Made by a program: the position numbers and the translations under genes. Below, one piece after another: positions 1-6,390 of a DNA stretch of 6,750 bases (positions are counted from its first letter, which is position 1; the number at the start of each line of letters is the position of its first letter). Under the pieces are notes generated by a model. The model was not told the DNA's origin. It searched no databases and saw only the letters and a list, made by a program, of their open reading frames with translations. Location of the stretch: assembly GCA_964440605.1 (NCBI GenBank), contig CAYTSW010000144.1, positions 1-6,750 of the forward strand, read 5' to 3'. The DNA comes from CAYTSW01 sp964440605 (GTDB lineage: Bacteria; Planctomycetota; Phycisphaerae; Phycisphaerales; UBA1924).

Positions 1-215
1 GGGGGGGCGAATCCCGACACGCTCGATAGCGAATCCTCAGGCGTGAAATCCTCGCCATGTCGACAGAACCTGCCCGCGCGCGCCTCTATCATCCTTCGGT
101 CTGACGAGAACCGCTCCCGTCTCACGAGAGGCAATCGCGGCGGTGGCTCATCTTCCTGTACCCTGTCGCCGCGTGACGCTTGGCTCGGCCCCTGCCGAAG
201 TTGGTTGGTGCGAAC
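1..215. other. Upstream region without a supportable gene
   Basis: Two plus-strand frames hit stops early (27-29 and 44-46). The third frame stays open from the window edge to a TGA at 217-219, which overlaps the ctaB ATG. However, its third-position GC is only about two thirds, clearly below the real genes here, and its translation is a Ser/Arg-rich stretch with no recognisable family or membrane segment. On the minus strand an ATG at 58 opens a frame that runs off the left edge, but only 19 codons are visible. The stretch probably contains the promoter of the ctaB operon. A TATCAT at 87-92 resembles a -10 box, but I see no -35 element at proper spacing. Confidence 0.4.
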
Positions 216-1178
216 ATGACGCAGATGGAGACGATGCGAGCGACCTCGAGGGCAGGCGCCGACTCCGCGTCGACGCTCTGGCGCGATGCTGTCGAGATGG
301 CCAAGCCTGGCATCGTGCAGATGGTCACCATCACCGCCGCGGTCGGCTTCGTTCTCGCCGCCATGGCCAGCGGCGCGGCTCTTTCCGGCGGGTTCTTCGT
401 TGCGGCTCTCGGCGTGCTCGTCGGCACGATCCTCTCGGCCTCGGGCGCCAACACGCTCAACCAAGCGATGGAGCATCACCGCGACGAGCGCATGCTCCGC
501 ACGCGGTCGCGCCCCATCCCCGCGGGTCGCGTCTCCGTCGCCGCAGCGGTCACCATCGGCCTGCTCGAATCCGTCGTGGGCACGCTCGTCCTTTGGGCGC
601 TGGCGGGCCCGGCGCCGGCGCTCGTCTCGGCGGTCACGATCGCCTCGTACCTGCTCGTCTACACCCCGATGAAGCCCCTGAGCACGCTGTCGACGATCGT
701 CGGCGCGGTGCCGGGCGCGCTCCCGCCGCTCATCGGCTGGACCGCCGCCCAAGGGGGCTCGCTCGGCTCGATCCTGCAGCCGGGCGGGTGGTCGCTGGTC
801 ATGATCGTCTTCGTGTGGCAGATGCCGCACTTCCTCGCGATCGCCTGGATGTACCGCGAGGACTATGCGCGCGGTGGCTACCGCGTCCTGCCCGTGGTCG
901 ACCGCCAAGGCCTACGCACCGGCCTCGCCGCGGTTGCCTGGGCCGCTGCTCTCATCCCCGTCGCGCTCGCTCCGGCGCTCTGGACCGGCGGCGCGGTGGG
1001 CGTCGTCTCGACGGTCATCGGCGTGGTGCTCGGCGTCGCCTTCGCGGCGATGGCTCTGCGCTTCGCTATCCGGCGCACGTCCAAAGCCGCCCGCCAGCTC
1101 TTTTTCGCCTCGATCATCTACCTGCCCGTCGTCCTGCTCGTGATCGTCGGTGACGCCGCGCTGGTGCTCATGTTGTGA
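216..1178 (+). CDS. ctaB: Heme O synthase (protoheme IX farnesyltransferase)
   Basis: This is an integral membrane UbiA-family prenyltransferase that transfers a farnesyl group from farnesyl diphosphate to protoheme IX, giving heme O for heme-copper oxidases. From the ATG at 216 it has 320 residues, a normal length. The first Asp-rich motif has the COX10-like form NQxxExxxDxxMxRTxxRP (N82, E86, D90, R95, T96). Next come YTPMK (149-153), GAVPGALPPLIGWTA (163-177), and the family-typical WQMPHF (201-206) with REDYARGGY (214-222). Hydrophobic segments alternate throughout, as expected for about nine helices. An in-frame TTG at 180 would add 12 residues but lacks a ribosome binding site. No start here has a clear Shine-Dalgarno sequence, so the exact N-terminus is uncertain. 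The stop overlaps the next gene's start by 4 bases (GTGA). Family assignment is firm. Confidence 0.95.
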   Translation: MTQMETMRATSRAGADSASTLWRDAVEMAKPGIVQMVTITAAVGFVLAAMASGAALSGGFFVAALGVLVGTILSASGANTLNQAMEHHRDERMLRTRSRPIPAGRVSVAAAVTIGLLESVVGTLVLWALAGPAPALVSAVTIASYLLVYTPMKPLSTLSTIVGAVPGALPPLIGWTAAQGGSLGSILQPGGWSLVMIVFVWQMPHFLAIAWMYREDYARGGYRVLPVVDRQGLRTGLAAVAWAAALIPVALAPALWTGGAVGVVSTVIGVVLGVAFAAMALRFAIRRTSKAARQLFFASIIYLPVVLLVIVGDAALVLML

Positions 1179-2158
1179 CCCCGCCGGACCTCGCCGTCCG
1201 CTGCGACGGCCTCCGCCGCGTCTACCCGCGCCGCAAGGCCGATCCCATCGTCGCCCTCGACGACCTCTCGCTCCACGTCCCGACGAACGACTGGCTCGCC
1301 CTGCTCGGGCCCAACGGCTCGGGCAAGTCCACGCTCATCCGCCTGCTCGTCGGCCTCGAAGCGCCCGACGCCGGCTCGCTCGCCATCCTGGGCGCCGACC
1401 GCCCGACCGAGCCCGCCACCCGCCGACGCGTCAGCGTCGTTTTCCAGCACCCGGGCCTCGACAAGCTGCTGACGATCCGCGAGAACCTGCGCGCGCAGGC
1501 GGCTCTCTTCGGTCTCTCGTCCGCCGATACGCGCCAGCGCATCGCCGCGGTCGCCGAATCGGTCGACCTCACCGATCGTCTCGACGACCGCGTCGGCTCG
1601 CTCTCGGGCGGGCTCGTCCGCCGGGCCGACCTCGCCCGAGCGCTGCTGAGCAACCCCGAACTGCTCATCGTCGACGAACCGACGGGCGGCCTCGACGTCG
1701 CCTCCCGCCGAGCGTTTCTCGACCTGATCGACGCAACCCGCGCGGCCCGCACCGACGCCGCCGAGGCGTTCACGGTCATCATGTCAACGCATCACATGGA
1801 CGAAGCCGAGCGGGCCGATCATGTCGCGCTGATGTCCAACGGGCGCATCGTCGCACAAGGCGAGCCGGCGCACCTGCGCAGCGAGCTGGGCGGCCGCGTG
1901 CTGACCACCACCGCCGAACACGAGCGCACGCTTACCAACGCCGGGCTTGCGATCCGCACGGCGAGCAGCCAGCGCATCGGCTCGGGCAACGCCGAGGCCA
2001 TCGCGCGAGCCGCGGCTGAACTCTCCCGCTTCGGCGCGAGCTTCACCGTGCAGCCGCCGACGCTCGCCGACGTCTACCTTGCGCACACCGGCGCACGTCT
2101 CGACGACGCGCCGCCCGCGCCCAGCGCATCGTCCAAACGCGGGAGACGCCGCGCATGA
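1175..2158 (+). CDS. ABC-2 type exporter ATP-binding protein (DrrA/CcmA-like)
   Basis: This cytoplasmic ATPase subunit would power the membrane permease encoded immediately downstream. It has 327 residues starting at GTG. The nucleotide-binding elements are complete and in order: Walker A GPNGSGKST (45-53), Q-loop Q91, a signature LSGGL (143-147), Walker B LLIVDEP (163-169) followed by TGGLD with a D-loop, and the switch histidine H206 in MSTHHMDEAE. The C-terminal extension ends in PTLADVYLAHTG, a pattern common in DrrA-like ATPases of ABC-2 exporters. The final signature residue is Leu rather than the usual Gln or Met. The gene overlaps ctaB by 4 bases and the permease by 4 bases, implying translational coupling. 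The substrate cannot be read from sequence; the position between heme O synthase and a SCO protein suggests a role in cytochrome oxidase assembly (inference). Confidence 0.93.
   Translation: MTPPDLAVRCDGLRRVYPRRKADPIVALDDLSLHVPTNDWLALLGPNGSGKSTLIRLLVGLEAPDAGSLAILGADRPTEPATRRRVSVVFQHPGLDKLLTIRENLRAQAALFGLSSADTRQRIAAVAESVDLTDRLDDRVGSLSGGLVRRADLARALLSNPELLIVDEPTGGLDVASRRAFLDLIDATRAARTDAAEAFTVIMSTHHMDEAERADHVALMSNGRIVAQGEPAHLRSELGGRVLTTTAEHERTLTNAGLAIRTASSQRIGSGNAEAIARAAAELSRFGASFTVQPPTLADVYLAHTGARLDDAPPAPSASSKRGRRRA
2141..2146 (+). promoter_or_regulatory. Ribosome binding site for the permease
   Basis: GGGAGA lies inside the end of the ATPase gene, 8 bases before the ATG at 2155. It supports that start codon and the 4-base ATGA overlap between the two ABC genes. 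Confidence 0.55.
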
Positions 2159-2928
2159 ACGCCGCTCTCTCGCTCACCCGCCGCGAGCTTGTGCGCACGC
2201 TCCGTCAGCCGACGCGGCTGATCGCGCTGCTCGGCACCGTCCTGCTCTTCTGGATCGTCGTCGGATCGGGCTTCGCCCGCTCATTCGTTCCGCCGAGTCT
2301 CAACGACGCCAGCAACGCCGACACGCTCGCCTACACCGCGTACCTCATGCCCGGCATGGTGCTGATGATCGTCCTCTTTAGCACCATCGTCTGGGCGATC
2401 ACGCTCATCCAGGATCGGCACGAGGGCTTCCTCCAGTCCGTCCTCGTCAGCCCCGCGCCGGCATGGGCGATCGTCTTCTCCAAAACGGTCGCCGGCGTGC
2501 TGGTTGCGCTCGTGCAGGCCGTGCCGATCCTGCTCGCCGCGCCGCTATTGGGCGTTGAACTCACCGCGAGCGGCTTCCTGCTCGCCGTCCTTGCTTCGTC
2601 GCTCGCCGCGGGGGCCTTCGTGTGCCTCGGGCTCATCCTCGCCTGGCGCATCGACTCCATCGCGGGTTTCCACGGCGTGATGAACCTCGTCCTCCTGCCC
2701 ATGTGGCTCCTCAGCGGCGCGATCTTCCCCGTCGACGGGGCCGCGGGCTGGATGCGCCTCGTCATGCTCGCCAATCCGCTCCACTGGGCCCACCGCGCCA
2801 TGGCCGGCGCGCTCGATGTCGCACCGCCCGCGGGCGGCGTCGCCTGGGCCGTCGCCTCCGGGTTCGCCCTCGCCACCGCCCTCGTCGCCTGCGGCGTCAT
2901 CGGCGGGCGTTCTACGATTCGGTCATGA
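2155..2928 (+). CDS. ABC-2 type transporter permease
   Basis: This is the membrane subunit of the ABC exporter, 257 residues, the usual size for single-domain ABC-2 permeases. I see six likely membrane helices at about 22-42, 64-84, 107-131, 139-162, 172-192 and 228-249. The cytoplasmic loop after helix 2 carries QDRHEGFLQSVLVSP (86-100), typical of the coupling region in this family. The C-terminal half has the characteristic LLSGAIFPVDG (185-195) and ANPLHWAHRA (206-215). A short amphipathic N-terminus (residues 1-20, with RRELVRTLRQP) precedes helix 1. The start overlaps the ATPase stop by 4 bases (ATGA), and the stop overlaps the SCO start in the same way. Its partner is clearly the ATPase just upstream. 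The transported substrate is unknown. Confidence 0.92.
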   Translation: MNAALSLTRRELVRTLRQPTRLIALLGTVLLFWIVVGSGFARSFVPPSLNDASNADTLAYTAYLMPGMVLMIVLFSTIVWAITLIQDRHEGFLQSVLVSPAPAWAIVFSKTVAGVLVALVQAVPILLAAPLLGVELTASGFLLAVLASSLAAGAFVCLGLILAWRIDSIAGFHGVMNLVLLPMWLLSGAIFPVDGAAGWMRLVMLANPLHWAHRAMAGALDVAPPAGGVAWAVASGFALATALVACGVIGGRSTIRS

Positions 2929-3596
2929 CCAGCACAGGCCCCATGCGAACCAGGAAGCTGACCGCCCCGGCCCTCCTCGCCGCCGTCGCGACGCTCACCG
3001 CCTGCGACGGGCCCGACCCGCAGGCCGAGGCCGACCGCCAGGCGATGGAAGCCCGGCGAGAAGTCCTCGCCCAGATGCGGATCCCGCCCTTCGCGATGCC
3101 CGACCAGACCGGAACCGTCCGCACGAACGACATCTTTGAGGGCGAGCACACGCTCCTGAGTTTCGGCTTCACCAACTGCCCGACCGTGTGCCCGATCATG
3201 CACGCCAACATCCAGCGCCTCACCAACAAGCTCGAGGGCACGCCCGTCCGCTTCGTCACCATCAGCGTCGATCCGGTGCACGACACGCCCGAGCGTCTAA
3301 CCGAGTACGCCGACAAACGAGGCTTCGACACCGACCGCTGGACATGGCTCGCCCCCGACGACTGGCAGACCGTCCGGGCGATCGTCAACGACGGCCTCGG
3401 CTTCGAGATCTACGAAGACCCATCGGTCACCGCCACCCTCCCCGACGGCACCGTGATCAACAACATCTACCACCCCTCGCGGCTCTTCCTCGTCGGCCCC
3501 GAAGGCGACATCATCGAGATGTACCCCGGCGACGACGCCAATCAGCTCGACGCCATCACCGCCTCCATCCGGAGGATTCTCAACGGCGCGGCGTAA
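2925..3596 (+). CDS. SCO1/SenC-family copper chaperone lipoprotein
   Basis: SCO proteins are thioredoxin-fold factors that bind copper and help metallate the CuA centre of cytochrome c oxidase subunit II on the outer face of the membrane. From ATG 2925 there are 223 residues. A basic N-terminus (RTRK) and hydrophobic stretch lead to a lipobox LTAC with Cys27 as the likely lipid anchor, then a charged linker of about 30 residues. The copper site is complete: CPTVC (85-89) in the GFTNCPTVCP context and His183 in IYHPSRLFLV. The family DPVHDTPE segment is at 116-123. The start overlaps the permease stop as ATGA and has no clear ribosome binding site, which fits translational coupling. A second Met at residue 7 is a possible alternative start. 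The frame also extends far upstream inside the permease gene, but that part is a shadow. Confidence 0.94.
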   Translation: MTSTGPMRTRKLTAPALLAAVATLTACDGPDPQAEADRQAMEARREVLAQMRIPPFAMPDQTGTVRTNDIFEGEHTLLSFGFTNCPTVCPIMHANIQRLTNKLEGTPVRFVTISVDPVHDTPERLTEYADKRGFDTDRWTWLAPDDWQTVRAIVNDGLGFEIYEDPSVTATLPDGTVINNIYHPSRLFLVGPEGDIIEMYPGDDANQLDAITASIRRILNGAA

Positions 3597-3623
3597 GAGT
3601 TTGTAGAGTCTGCGGTTACAGGT

Positions 3624-3650
3624 GCCGCCGGCTCCGATCAGCCGCGCGGC
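3624..3650 (+). terminator. Stem-loop after the SCO gene (possible terminator or 3'-end hairpin)
   Basis: GCCGCCGGCT (3624-3633) pairs with AGCCGCGCGGC (3640-3650) to give a 10-base-pair, almost all-GC stem with a 6-base loop (CCGATC) and one bulged C at 3645. It starts 27 bases after the SCO stop and ends 14 bases before the ribosome binding site of the next gene. No T-run follows, so it is not a classical intrinsic terminator. It could stabilise the 3' end of the operon transcript or attenuate read-through. The pairing is seen directly; the role is inferred. Confidence 0.4.
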
Positions 3651-3664
3651 AAGGCCGTCACCGC

Positions 3665-3670
3665 GGAGGG
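3665..3670 (+). promoter_or_regulatory. Ribosome binding site for the DUF1328 gene
   Basis: GGAGGG sits 6 bases before the ATG at 3677. It is the best Shine-Dalgarno match in the window and decides the start of a short gene whose frame is open much further upstream. Confidence 0.75.
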
Positions 3671-3676
3671 CTTCAC

Positions 3677-3850
3677 ATGCTGCGCTGGGCCATCATCTTC
3701 TTCATCGTCGCGCTCGTCGCGGGCGTGCTCGGCTTCACCGCGCTGTCGGGCCTCGCGGCCGACGTCGCCAAGATCCTCTTCATCGTCTTCCTGGTGCTGC
3801 TGATCCTCGCGGGTATCGCCAAGGCGTTGCGCGGCAAGCCGCCGGTCTAG
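3677..3850 (+). CDS. DUF1328 (UPF0391/YtjA-like) small membrane protein
   Basis: This 57-residue protein is almost entirely hydrophobic, with two helices at about 4-24 and 28-48, a Gly/Ala turn between them (LSGLAADVAK), and a short basic tail (KALRGKPPV). The N-terminal MLRWAIIFFIVAL followed by AGVLGF matches the pattern of the UPF0391 family (E. coli YtjA), whose members are 50-60 residues and have no firmly established function. A strong ribosome binding site 6 bases upstream fixes the start. The reading frame is open far upstream, but that part overlaps the SCO gene in another frame and is a shadow. It follows the SCO gene by 80 bases in the same direction, with a stem-loop between, so it may be transcribed separately. 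It converges with the bioY gene at a distance of only 26 bases. Confidence 0.88.
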   Translation: MLRWAIIFFIVALVAGVLGFTALSGLAADVAKILFIVFLVLLILAGIAKALRGKPPV

Positions 3851-3876
3851 ATCCCCATTACTCCGACGAGCGCCGG

Positions 3877-4488
3877 TCAGTCCTGCCGCCCGAGCACCTT
3901 CCACGCCGCGGGCAGGAGCGCTACGGCCAGGGCGATCTTGATCGCGGCGCCCGGCAGGTAGGGCAGCAGCATGCCCCACAGCAGGTAGTGGGGGAGTGAG
4001 CCGAAGCCGACGGGCAACGCCTCGCCCAGCAGGCCGATCCAGATTGCGCCCCAGCTCAGCCCGCCGCCGAAGATCACCGCGGTGCCGAGGGTCATCGCCA
4101 TGACGGTACGCAGGGCCGAGCGGTCCCACCCGCGTTGGGCGAGCAGCCCGACGAGCCACGCCGCCGGCACGAAGGCCGCGAGGTAGCCGAGCGTAACACC
4201 CGGCACCGCGCCGAGGGCGAAGACCGGCAGCCCGAAGAACCCGAAGCCGAGATACGCCCCGAGTGCCGCGGCCCCGCGTCGCGCGCCGAGCGCCGCCCCG
4301 ACGAGCAGCACGCCGAACGTCTGTCCGGTGATCGGCACGCCACTGGGCATCGGGATCGCTACCTGAGCGGTCAACGCGACGAGCAGGGCCCCGCCGAGCA
4401 CCGCGAACGCATCCCATGTCAGCCCGGCGTTCAGCACTTGGGGACGCAGGCGATCAACGATCGGTGTCGCAGCAGTCGGTGTCATCAT
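3877..4488 (-). CDS. bioY: BioY-family biotin transporter S-component
   Basis: BioY proteins are the substrate-binding membrane subunits of energy-coupling factor (ECF) biotin transporters; some work with a shared energising module, some alone. From ATG 4488 this one has 203 residues and about six hydrophobic helices. Family hallmarks are VPITGQTFGVLLVGAALG (51-68) followed by RRGA, the FFGLPVFA segment (84-91), GYLAAF (101-106) and LPYLPGAAIKIALA (175-188). A GTG at 4524 would overlap the dacB stop by 4 bases (GTGA), but the 12 extra codons end mostly in T, unlike the rest of the gene, so the ATG is preferred. A second ATG follows at 4485. The usual PGDxxK motif reads PGAAIK here, and GPTGGYL is altered, so substrate preference is not certain. 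No EcfA or EcfT genes are visible nearby. Confidence 0.88.
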   Translation of the reverse strand: MMTPTAATPIVDRLRPQVLNAGLTWDAFAVLGGALLVALTAQVAIPMPSGVPITGQTFGVLLVGAALGARRGAAALGAYLGFGFFGLPVFALGAVPGVTLGYLAAFVPAAWLVGLLAQRGWDRSALRTVMAMTLGTAVIFGGGLSWGAIWIGLLGEALPVGFGSLPHYLLWGMLLPYLPGAAIKIALAVALLPAAWKVLGRQD

Positions 4489-4520
4489 GCGAGCAGAATA
4501 ACCACTCCCAGGGCCACGGG

Positions 4521-6056
4521 TCACCGCCCCCCGCCCGGCACGAGCTCCCGTGCCTCTTCCGTCAGATGCCGGTCGAGGATCATGACCAGTTCTTCCTCGT
4601 TGTCGCGCACGCGCCGGAGCGAGACGTTCGAGGGCTTGTCGTTCGAGATCACCGAGAAGATCAGCGTGCGCCCCGTCGCGTCGCAGATCACGTACCCCGA
4701 CAAGGCCGACACGCCGTTGAGGTACCCCGTCTTCGCGCGCACCTCGTTCCCGGGTGTGCCCGAGCGGAACCGCTTGTCGAGCGTGCCGTCCGCCCCCGCC
4801 CGCGGGAGCGACGCGATGAAGGTGTCAGAGAGGCGCGGGTCGTTGCGAAGCGAGCGCAGCCAGGCCGCGATCGCCCGGGGCGTCACACGGTTGTCGCGGC
4901 TCATGCCCGAGCCATCGGCGACCGCGACCGCAGCCGCCAGTTCGGGCTCGATCCGCTCGCGCAGCAGGTCGCGCACCACGAACGCACCGGCCTCCCACGT
5001 CCCGGTTCCACCCGTCGACGCCTGTGCCGCGGCTTTGAGCAGCGCCTCGGCGTAGAGGTTGTGCGAGTCCACGTTGCACCGCTCGAGCGCAACGCTCATC
5101 GGCGTGCGCACGCGGAAGACTACCTCTCCCGCGTCCAGCGCCTCGTCCTCCGTCGGGCGACGCACCGGCGCGGGAGCGACGCCCGACGCCTCGGCGATCC
5201 GCTCGGCCAGCAGCCGCCCGAAGACTTCGGGTGGGTCGTGCACGGTCACTTCCACCGGGTTGGCGGCGTGTTTGACGTCGCCGCGCAGCGCGATCTGGTT
5301 CGACCCGAGTACGCGCGACGCCCACGCCGTGTGCCGCTTGCGCCCGCCCACGCTCTTGGCCTTGTTCTCCACCTCGATGAAGCTCAGCGCCGGCTCGACC
5401 GTCAGGTCGGGCCGCAGCCCCGCGCTGCGAGGCTCGGCGTACAGCTTCAGCATGTTCAGATGAAAGTTGATCCCCGCGACCTGCGCGCAGTACCAGCGGT
5501 TGAGCTGCGCGTCGGGCCATGACGGGTGCACAAAGGCGCGATCGAACACGCGGTCGTCGATGACGATCTCGCCGACGCTCGCCAGCGCGCCCGCCTCCCG
5601 CAACGCGTCCGTCCAGGCATCGAGGAACCGGTCGATCGGCAGCTTCATCGCTTCGAGCAGTTCCGGGTCGCCCAGCGCCGGGTCGCCCGAGCCACGCACT
5701 ATCAGCCGATCGCGCCCGCCCGGCGCCGCCCCGCGCTCCAGCAGAAGCTCCGTCTTGAACTCATGCTCGGGCGAGAGCACATCCAGCGCCACGCCGCTGG
5801 TCAGCAGCTTCATGTTGGACGCCGGGATCACTGGCACGTCCGCCGGCGGCGTGCCCCGCGATCCACCTTCCGCGGGCGTGTCGCCCGCGATCACACGCCC
5901 CGTCTCCCCGTCCACGACGATCATCCCGAGCGTCAGCCGATCGCCGAAGGTGGCCCTCTCCAGCCACGCGTCGAGCTCGTTCTCCAGCGACTGCGCCAGT
6001 GCGGGCGACGCCAGCGCCGCCACCGCCACCATGCACGCACCCGCCAGGCTCATCAT
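4521..6056 (-). CDS. dacB: D-alanyl-D-alanine carboxypeptidase/endopeptidase, PBP4 (S13) family
   Basis: This periplasmic class C penicillin-binding protein would trim the terminal D-Ala of peptidoglycan stem peptides and may cut cross-links. Starting at ATG 6056 it has 511 residues. Residues 1-22 form a signal peptide ending SPALAQ. The three active-site motifs are present: SNMK (S80, K83), SHN (S331, N333) in DSHNLYAEALLK, and KTG (442-444) in AKTGYLNGVSALSGY. The family segment DGSGMSRDN (381-389) also matches. The long insertion between the first and second motifs is usual for S13 enzymes. The frame is open to an ATG at 6140, adding 28 residues. That extension has weak third-position GC, sits too close to a GGAGG, and would put an acidic stretch before the signal peptide, so I prefer the inner start. 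It lies just upstream of bioY on the same strand and may be co-transcribed. Confidence 0.93.
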   Translation of the reverse strand: MMSLAGACMVAVAALASPALAQSLENELDAWLERATFGDRLTLGMIVVDGETGRVIAGDTPAEGGSRGTPPADVPVIPASNMKLLTSGVALDVLSPEHEFKTELLLERGAAPGGRDRLIVRGSGDPALGDPELLEAMKLPIDRFLDAWTDALREAGALASVGEIVIDDRVFDRAFVHPSWPDAQLNRWYCAQVAGINFHLNMLKLYAEPRSAGLRPDLTVEPALSFIEVENKAKSVGGRKRHTAWASRVLGSNQIALRGDVKHAANPVEVTVHDPPEVFGRLLAERIAEASGVAPAPVRRPTEDEALDAGEVVFRVRTPMSVALERCNVDSHNLYAEALLKAAAQASTGGTGTWEAGAFVVRDLLRERIEPELAAAVAVADGSGMSRDNRVTPRAIAAWLRSLRNDPRLSDTFIASLPRAGADGTLDKRFRSGTPGNEVRAKTGYLNGVSALSGYVICDATGRTLIFSVISNDKPSNVSLRRVRDNEEELVMILDRHLTEEARELVPGGGR

Positions 6057-6390
6057 TCGAGCCCATCCATCCGCTTCACACCATTTCAACACCGGCAACT
6101 CCGTGGGCGGCTCAAGGTCTCTTTGATCATCACTCCCCATCCCCTCCGCGCCAGCGGCTCGAAGGGCGAGCTAGCAGCAATCGGGGAGGCGCACTGCCCC
6201 ATCATCGGCCCGCGACGCACGAGGCCTGCACACTGCACGCTCCGAGACCCCCCCGCCCCGGATAGGCCCCGCCAGACGTGCCCGCCGTCCGCCCGGCCTG
6301 CGGCGTCGCGGTTCCGACCCTGTGGGCCCGGTATCCTAACCCGCGCGATTCCACCCCACCCGCACCCGAACGAGCGAAACGAGCCCTCCC
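6057..6390. other. Divergent intergenic region between dacB and the tRNA-binding protein gene
   Basis: This stretch should contain the promoters of the minus-strand dacB-bioY pair and the plus-strand gene at 6391. Positions 6057-6140 are in frame with dacB but look non-coding by codon use. The rest has C-rich runs (for example 6248-6254), a small hairpin-capable GCTCG/CGAGC pair around 6157-6171, and no recognisable gene, repeat or RNA. An in-frame TAA at 6337-6339 rules out an upstream extension of the plus-strand gene beyond that point. Confidence 0.6.
6309..6337 (+). promoter_or_regulatory. Weak candidate promoter for the tRNA-binding protein gene
   Basis: TATCCT at 6332-6337, in a locally less GC-rich spot (GGTATCCTAA), resembles a -10 box about 54 bases before the GTG start. 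The matching -35 position holds only a poor CGGTTC-type sequence, so this rests on the -10 element and its location. Confidence 0.2.

Noticed and set aside
1..58. Possible divergent minus-strand gene starting at ATG 58
   Set aside because: Only 19 codons are visible, they are Arg-rich, and no good ribosome binding site precedes them; not enough to call.
1..219. Frame open from the left edge to a TGA overlapping the ctaB ATG, which could be the tail of an upstream operon gene
   Set aside because: Third-position GC is low relative to the genes here, and the translation is Ser/Arg-rich without membrane or domain features, so the ATGA overlap is probably chance.
143..1153. 336-codon plus-strand open frame overlapping ctaB
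   Set aside because: It is an Arg/Pro/His-rich translation in another frame of ctaB with no family features; a typical high-GC shadow.
1150..2019. 289-codon plus-strand frame overlapping the ABC ATPase gene
   Set aside because: The composition is dominated by Arg and Pro, while the ATPase frame carries all the Walker and signature motifs.
2331..3281. 316-codon minus-strand frame across the permease and SCO genes
   Set aside because: It runs antisense to two well-supported genes and shows no recognisable domain.
3826..3880. Bidirectional terminator between the convergent DUF1328 and bioY genes
   Set aside because: A GCGGC/GCCGC pair around 3831-3842 has a loop of only two bases and lies inside the coding sequence with no T-run; the 26-base gap itself shows no stem.
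4416..5522. 368-codon plus-strand frame antisense to dacB
   Set aside because: It is an Arg/His-rich shadow of the PBP4 gene, whose three active-site motifs define the coding strand.
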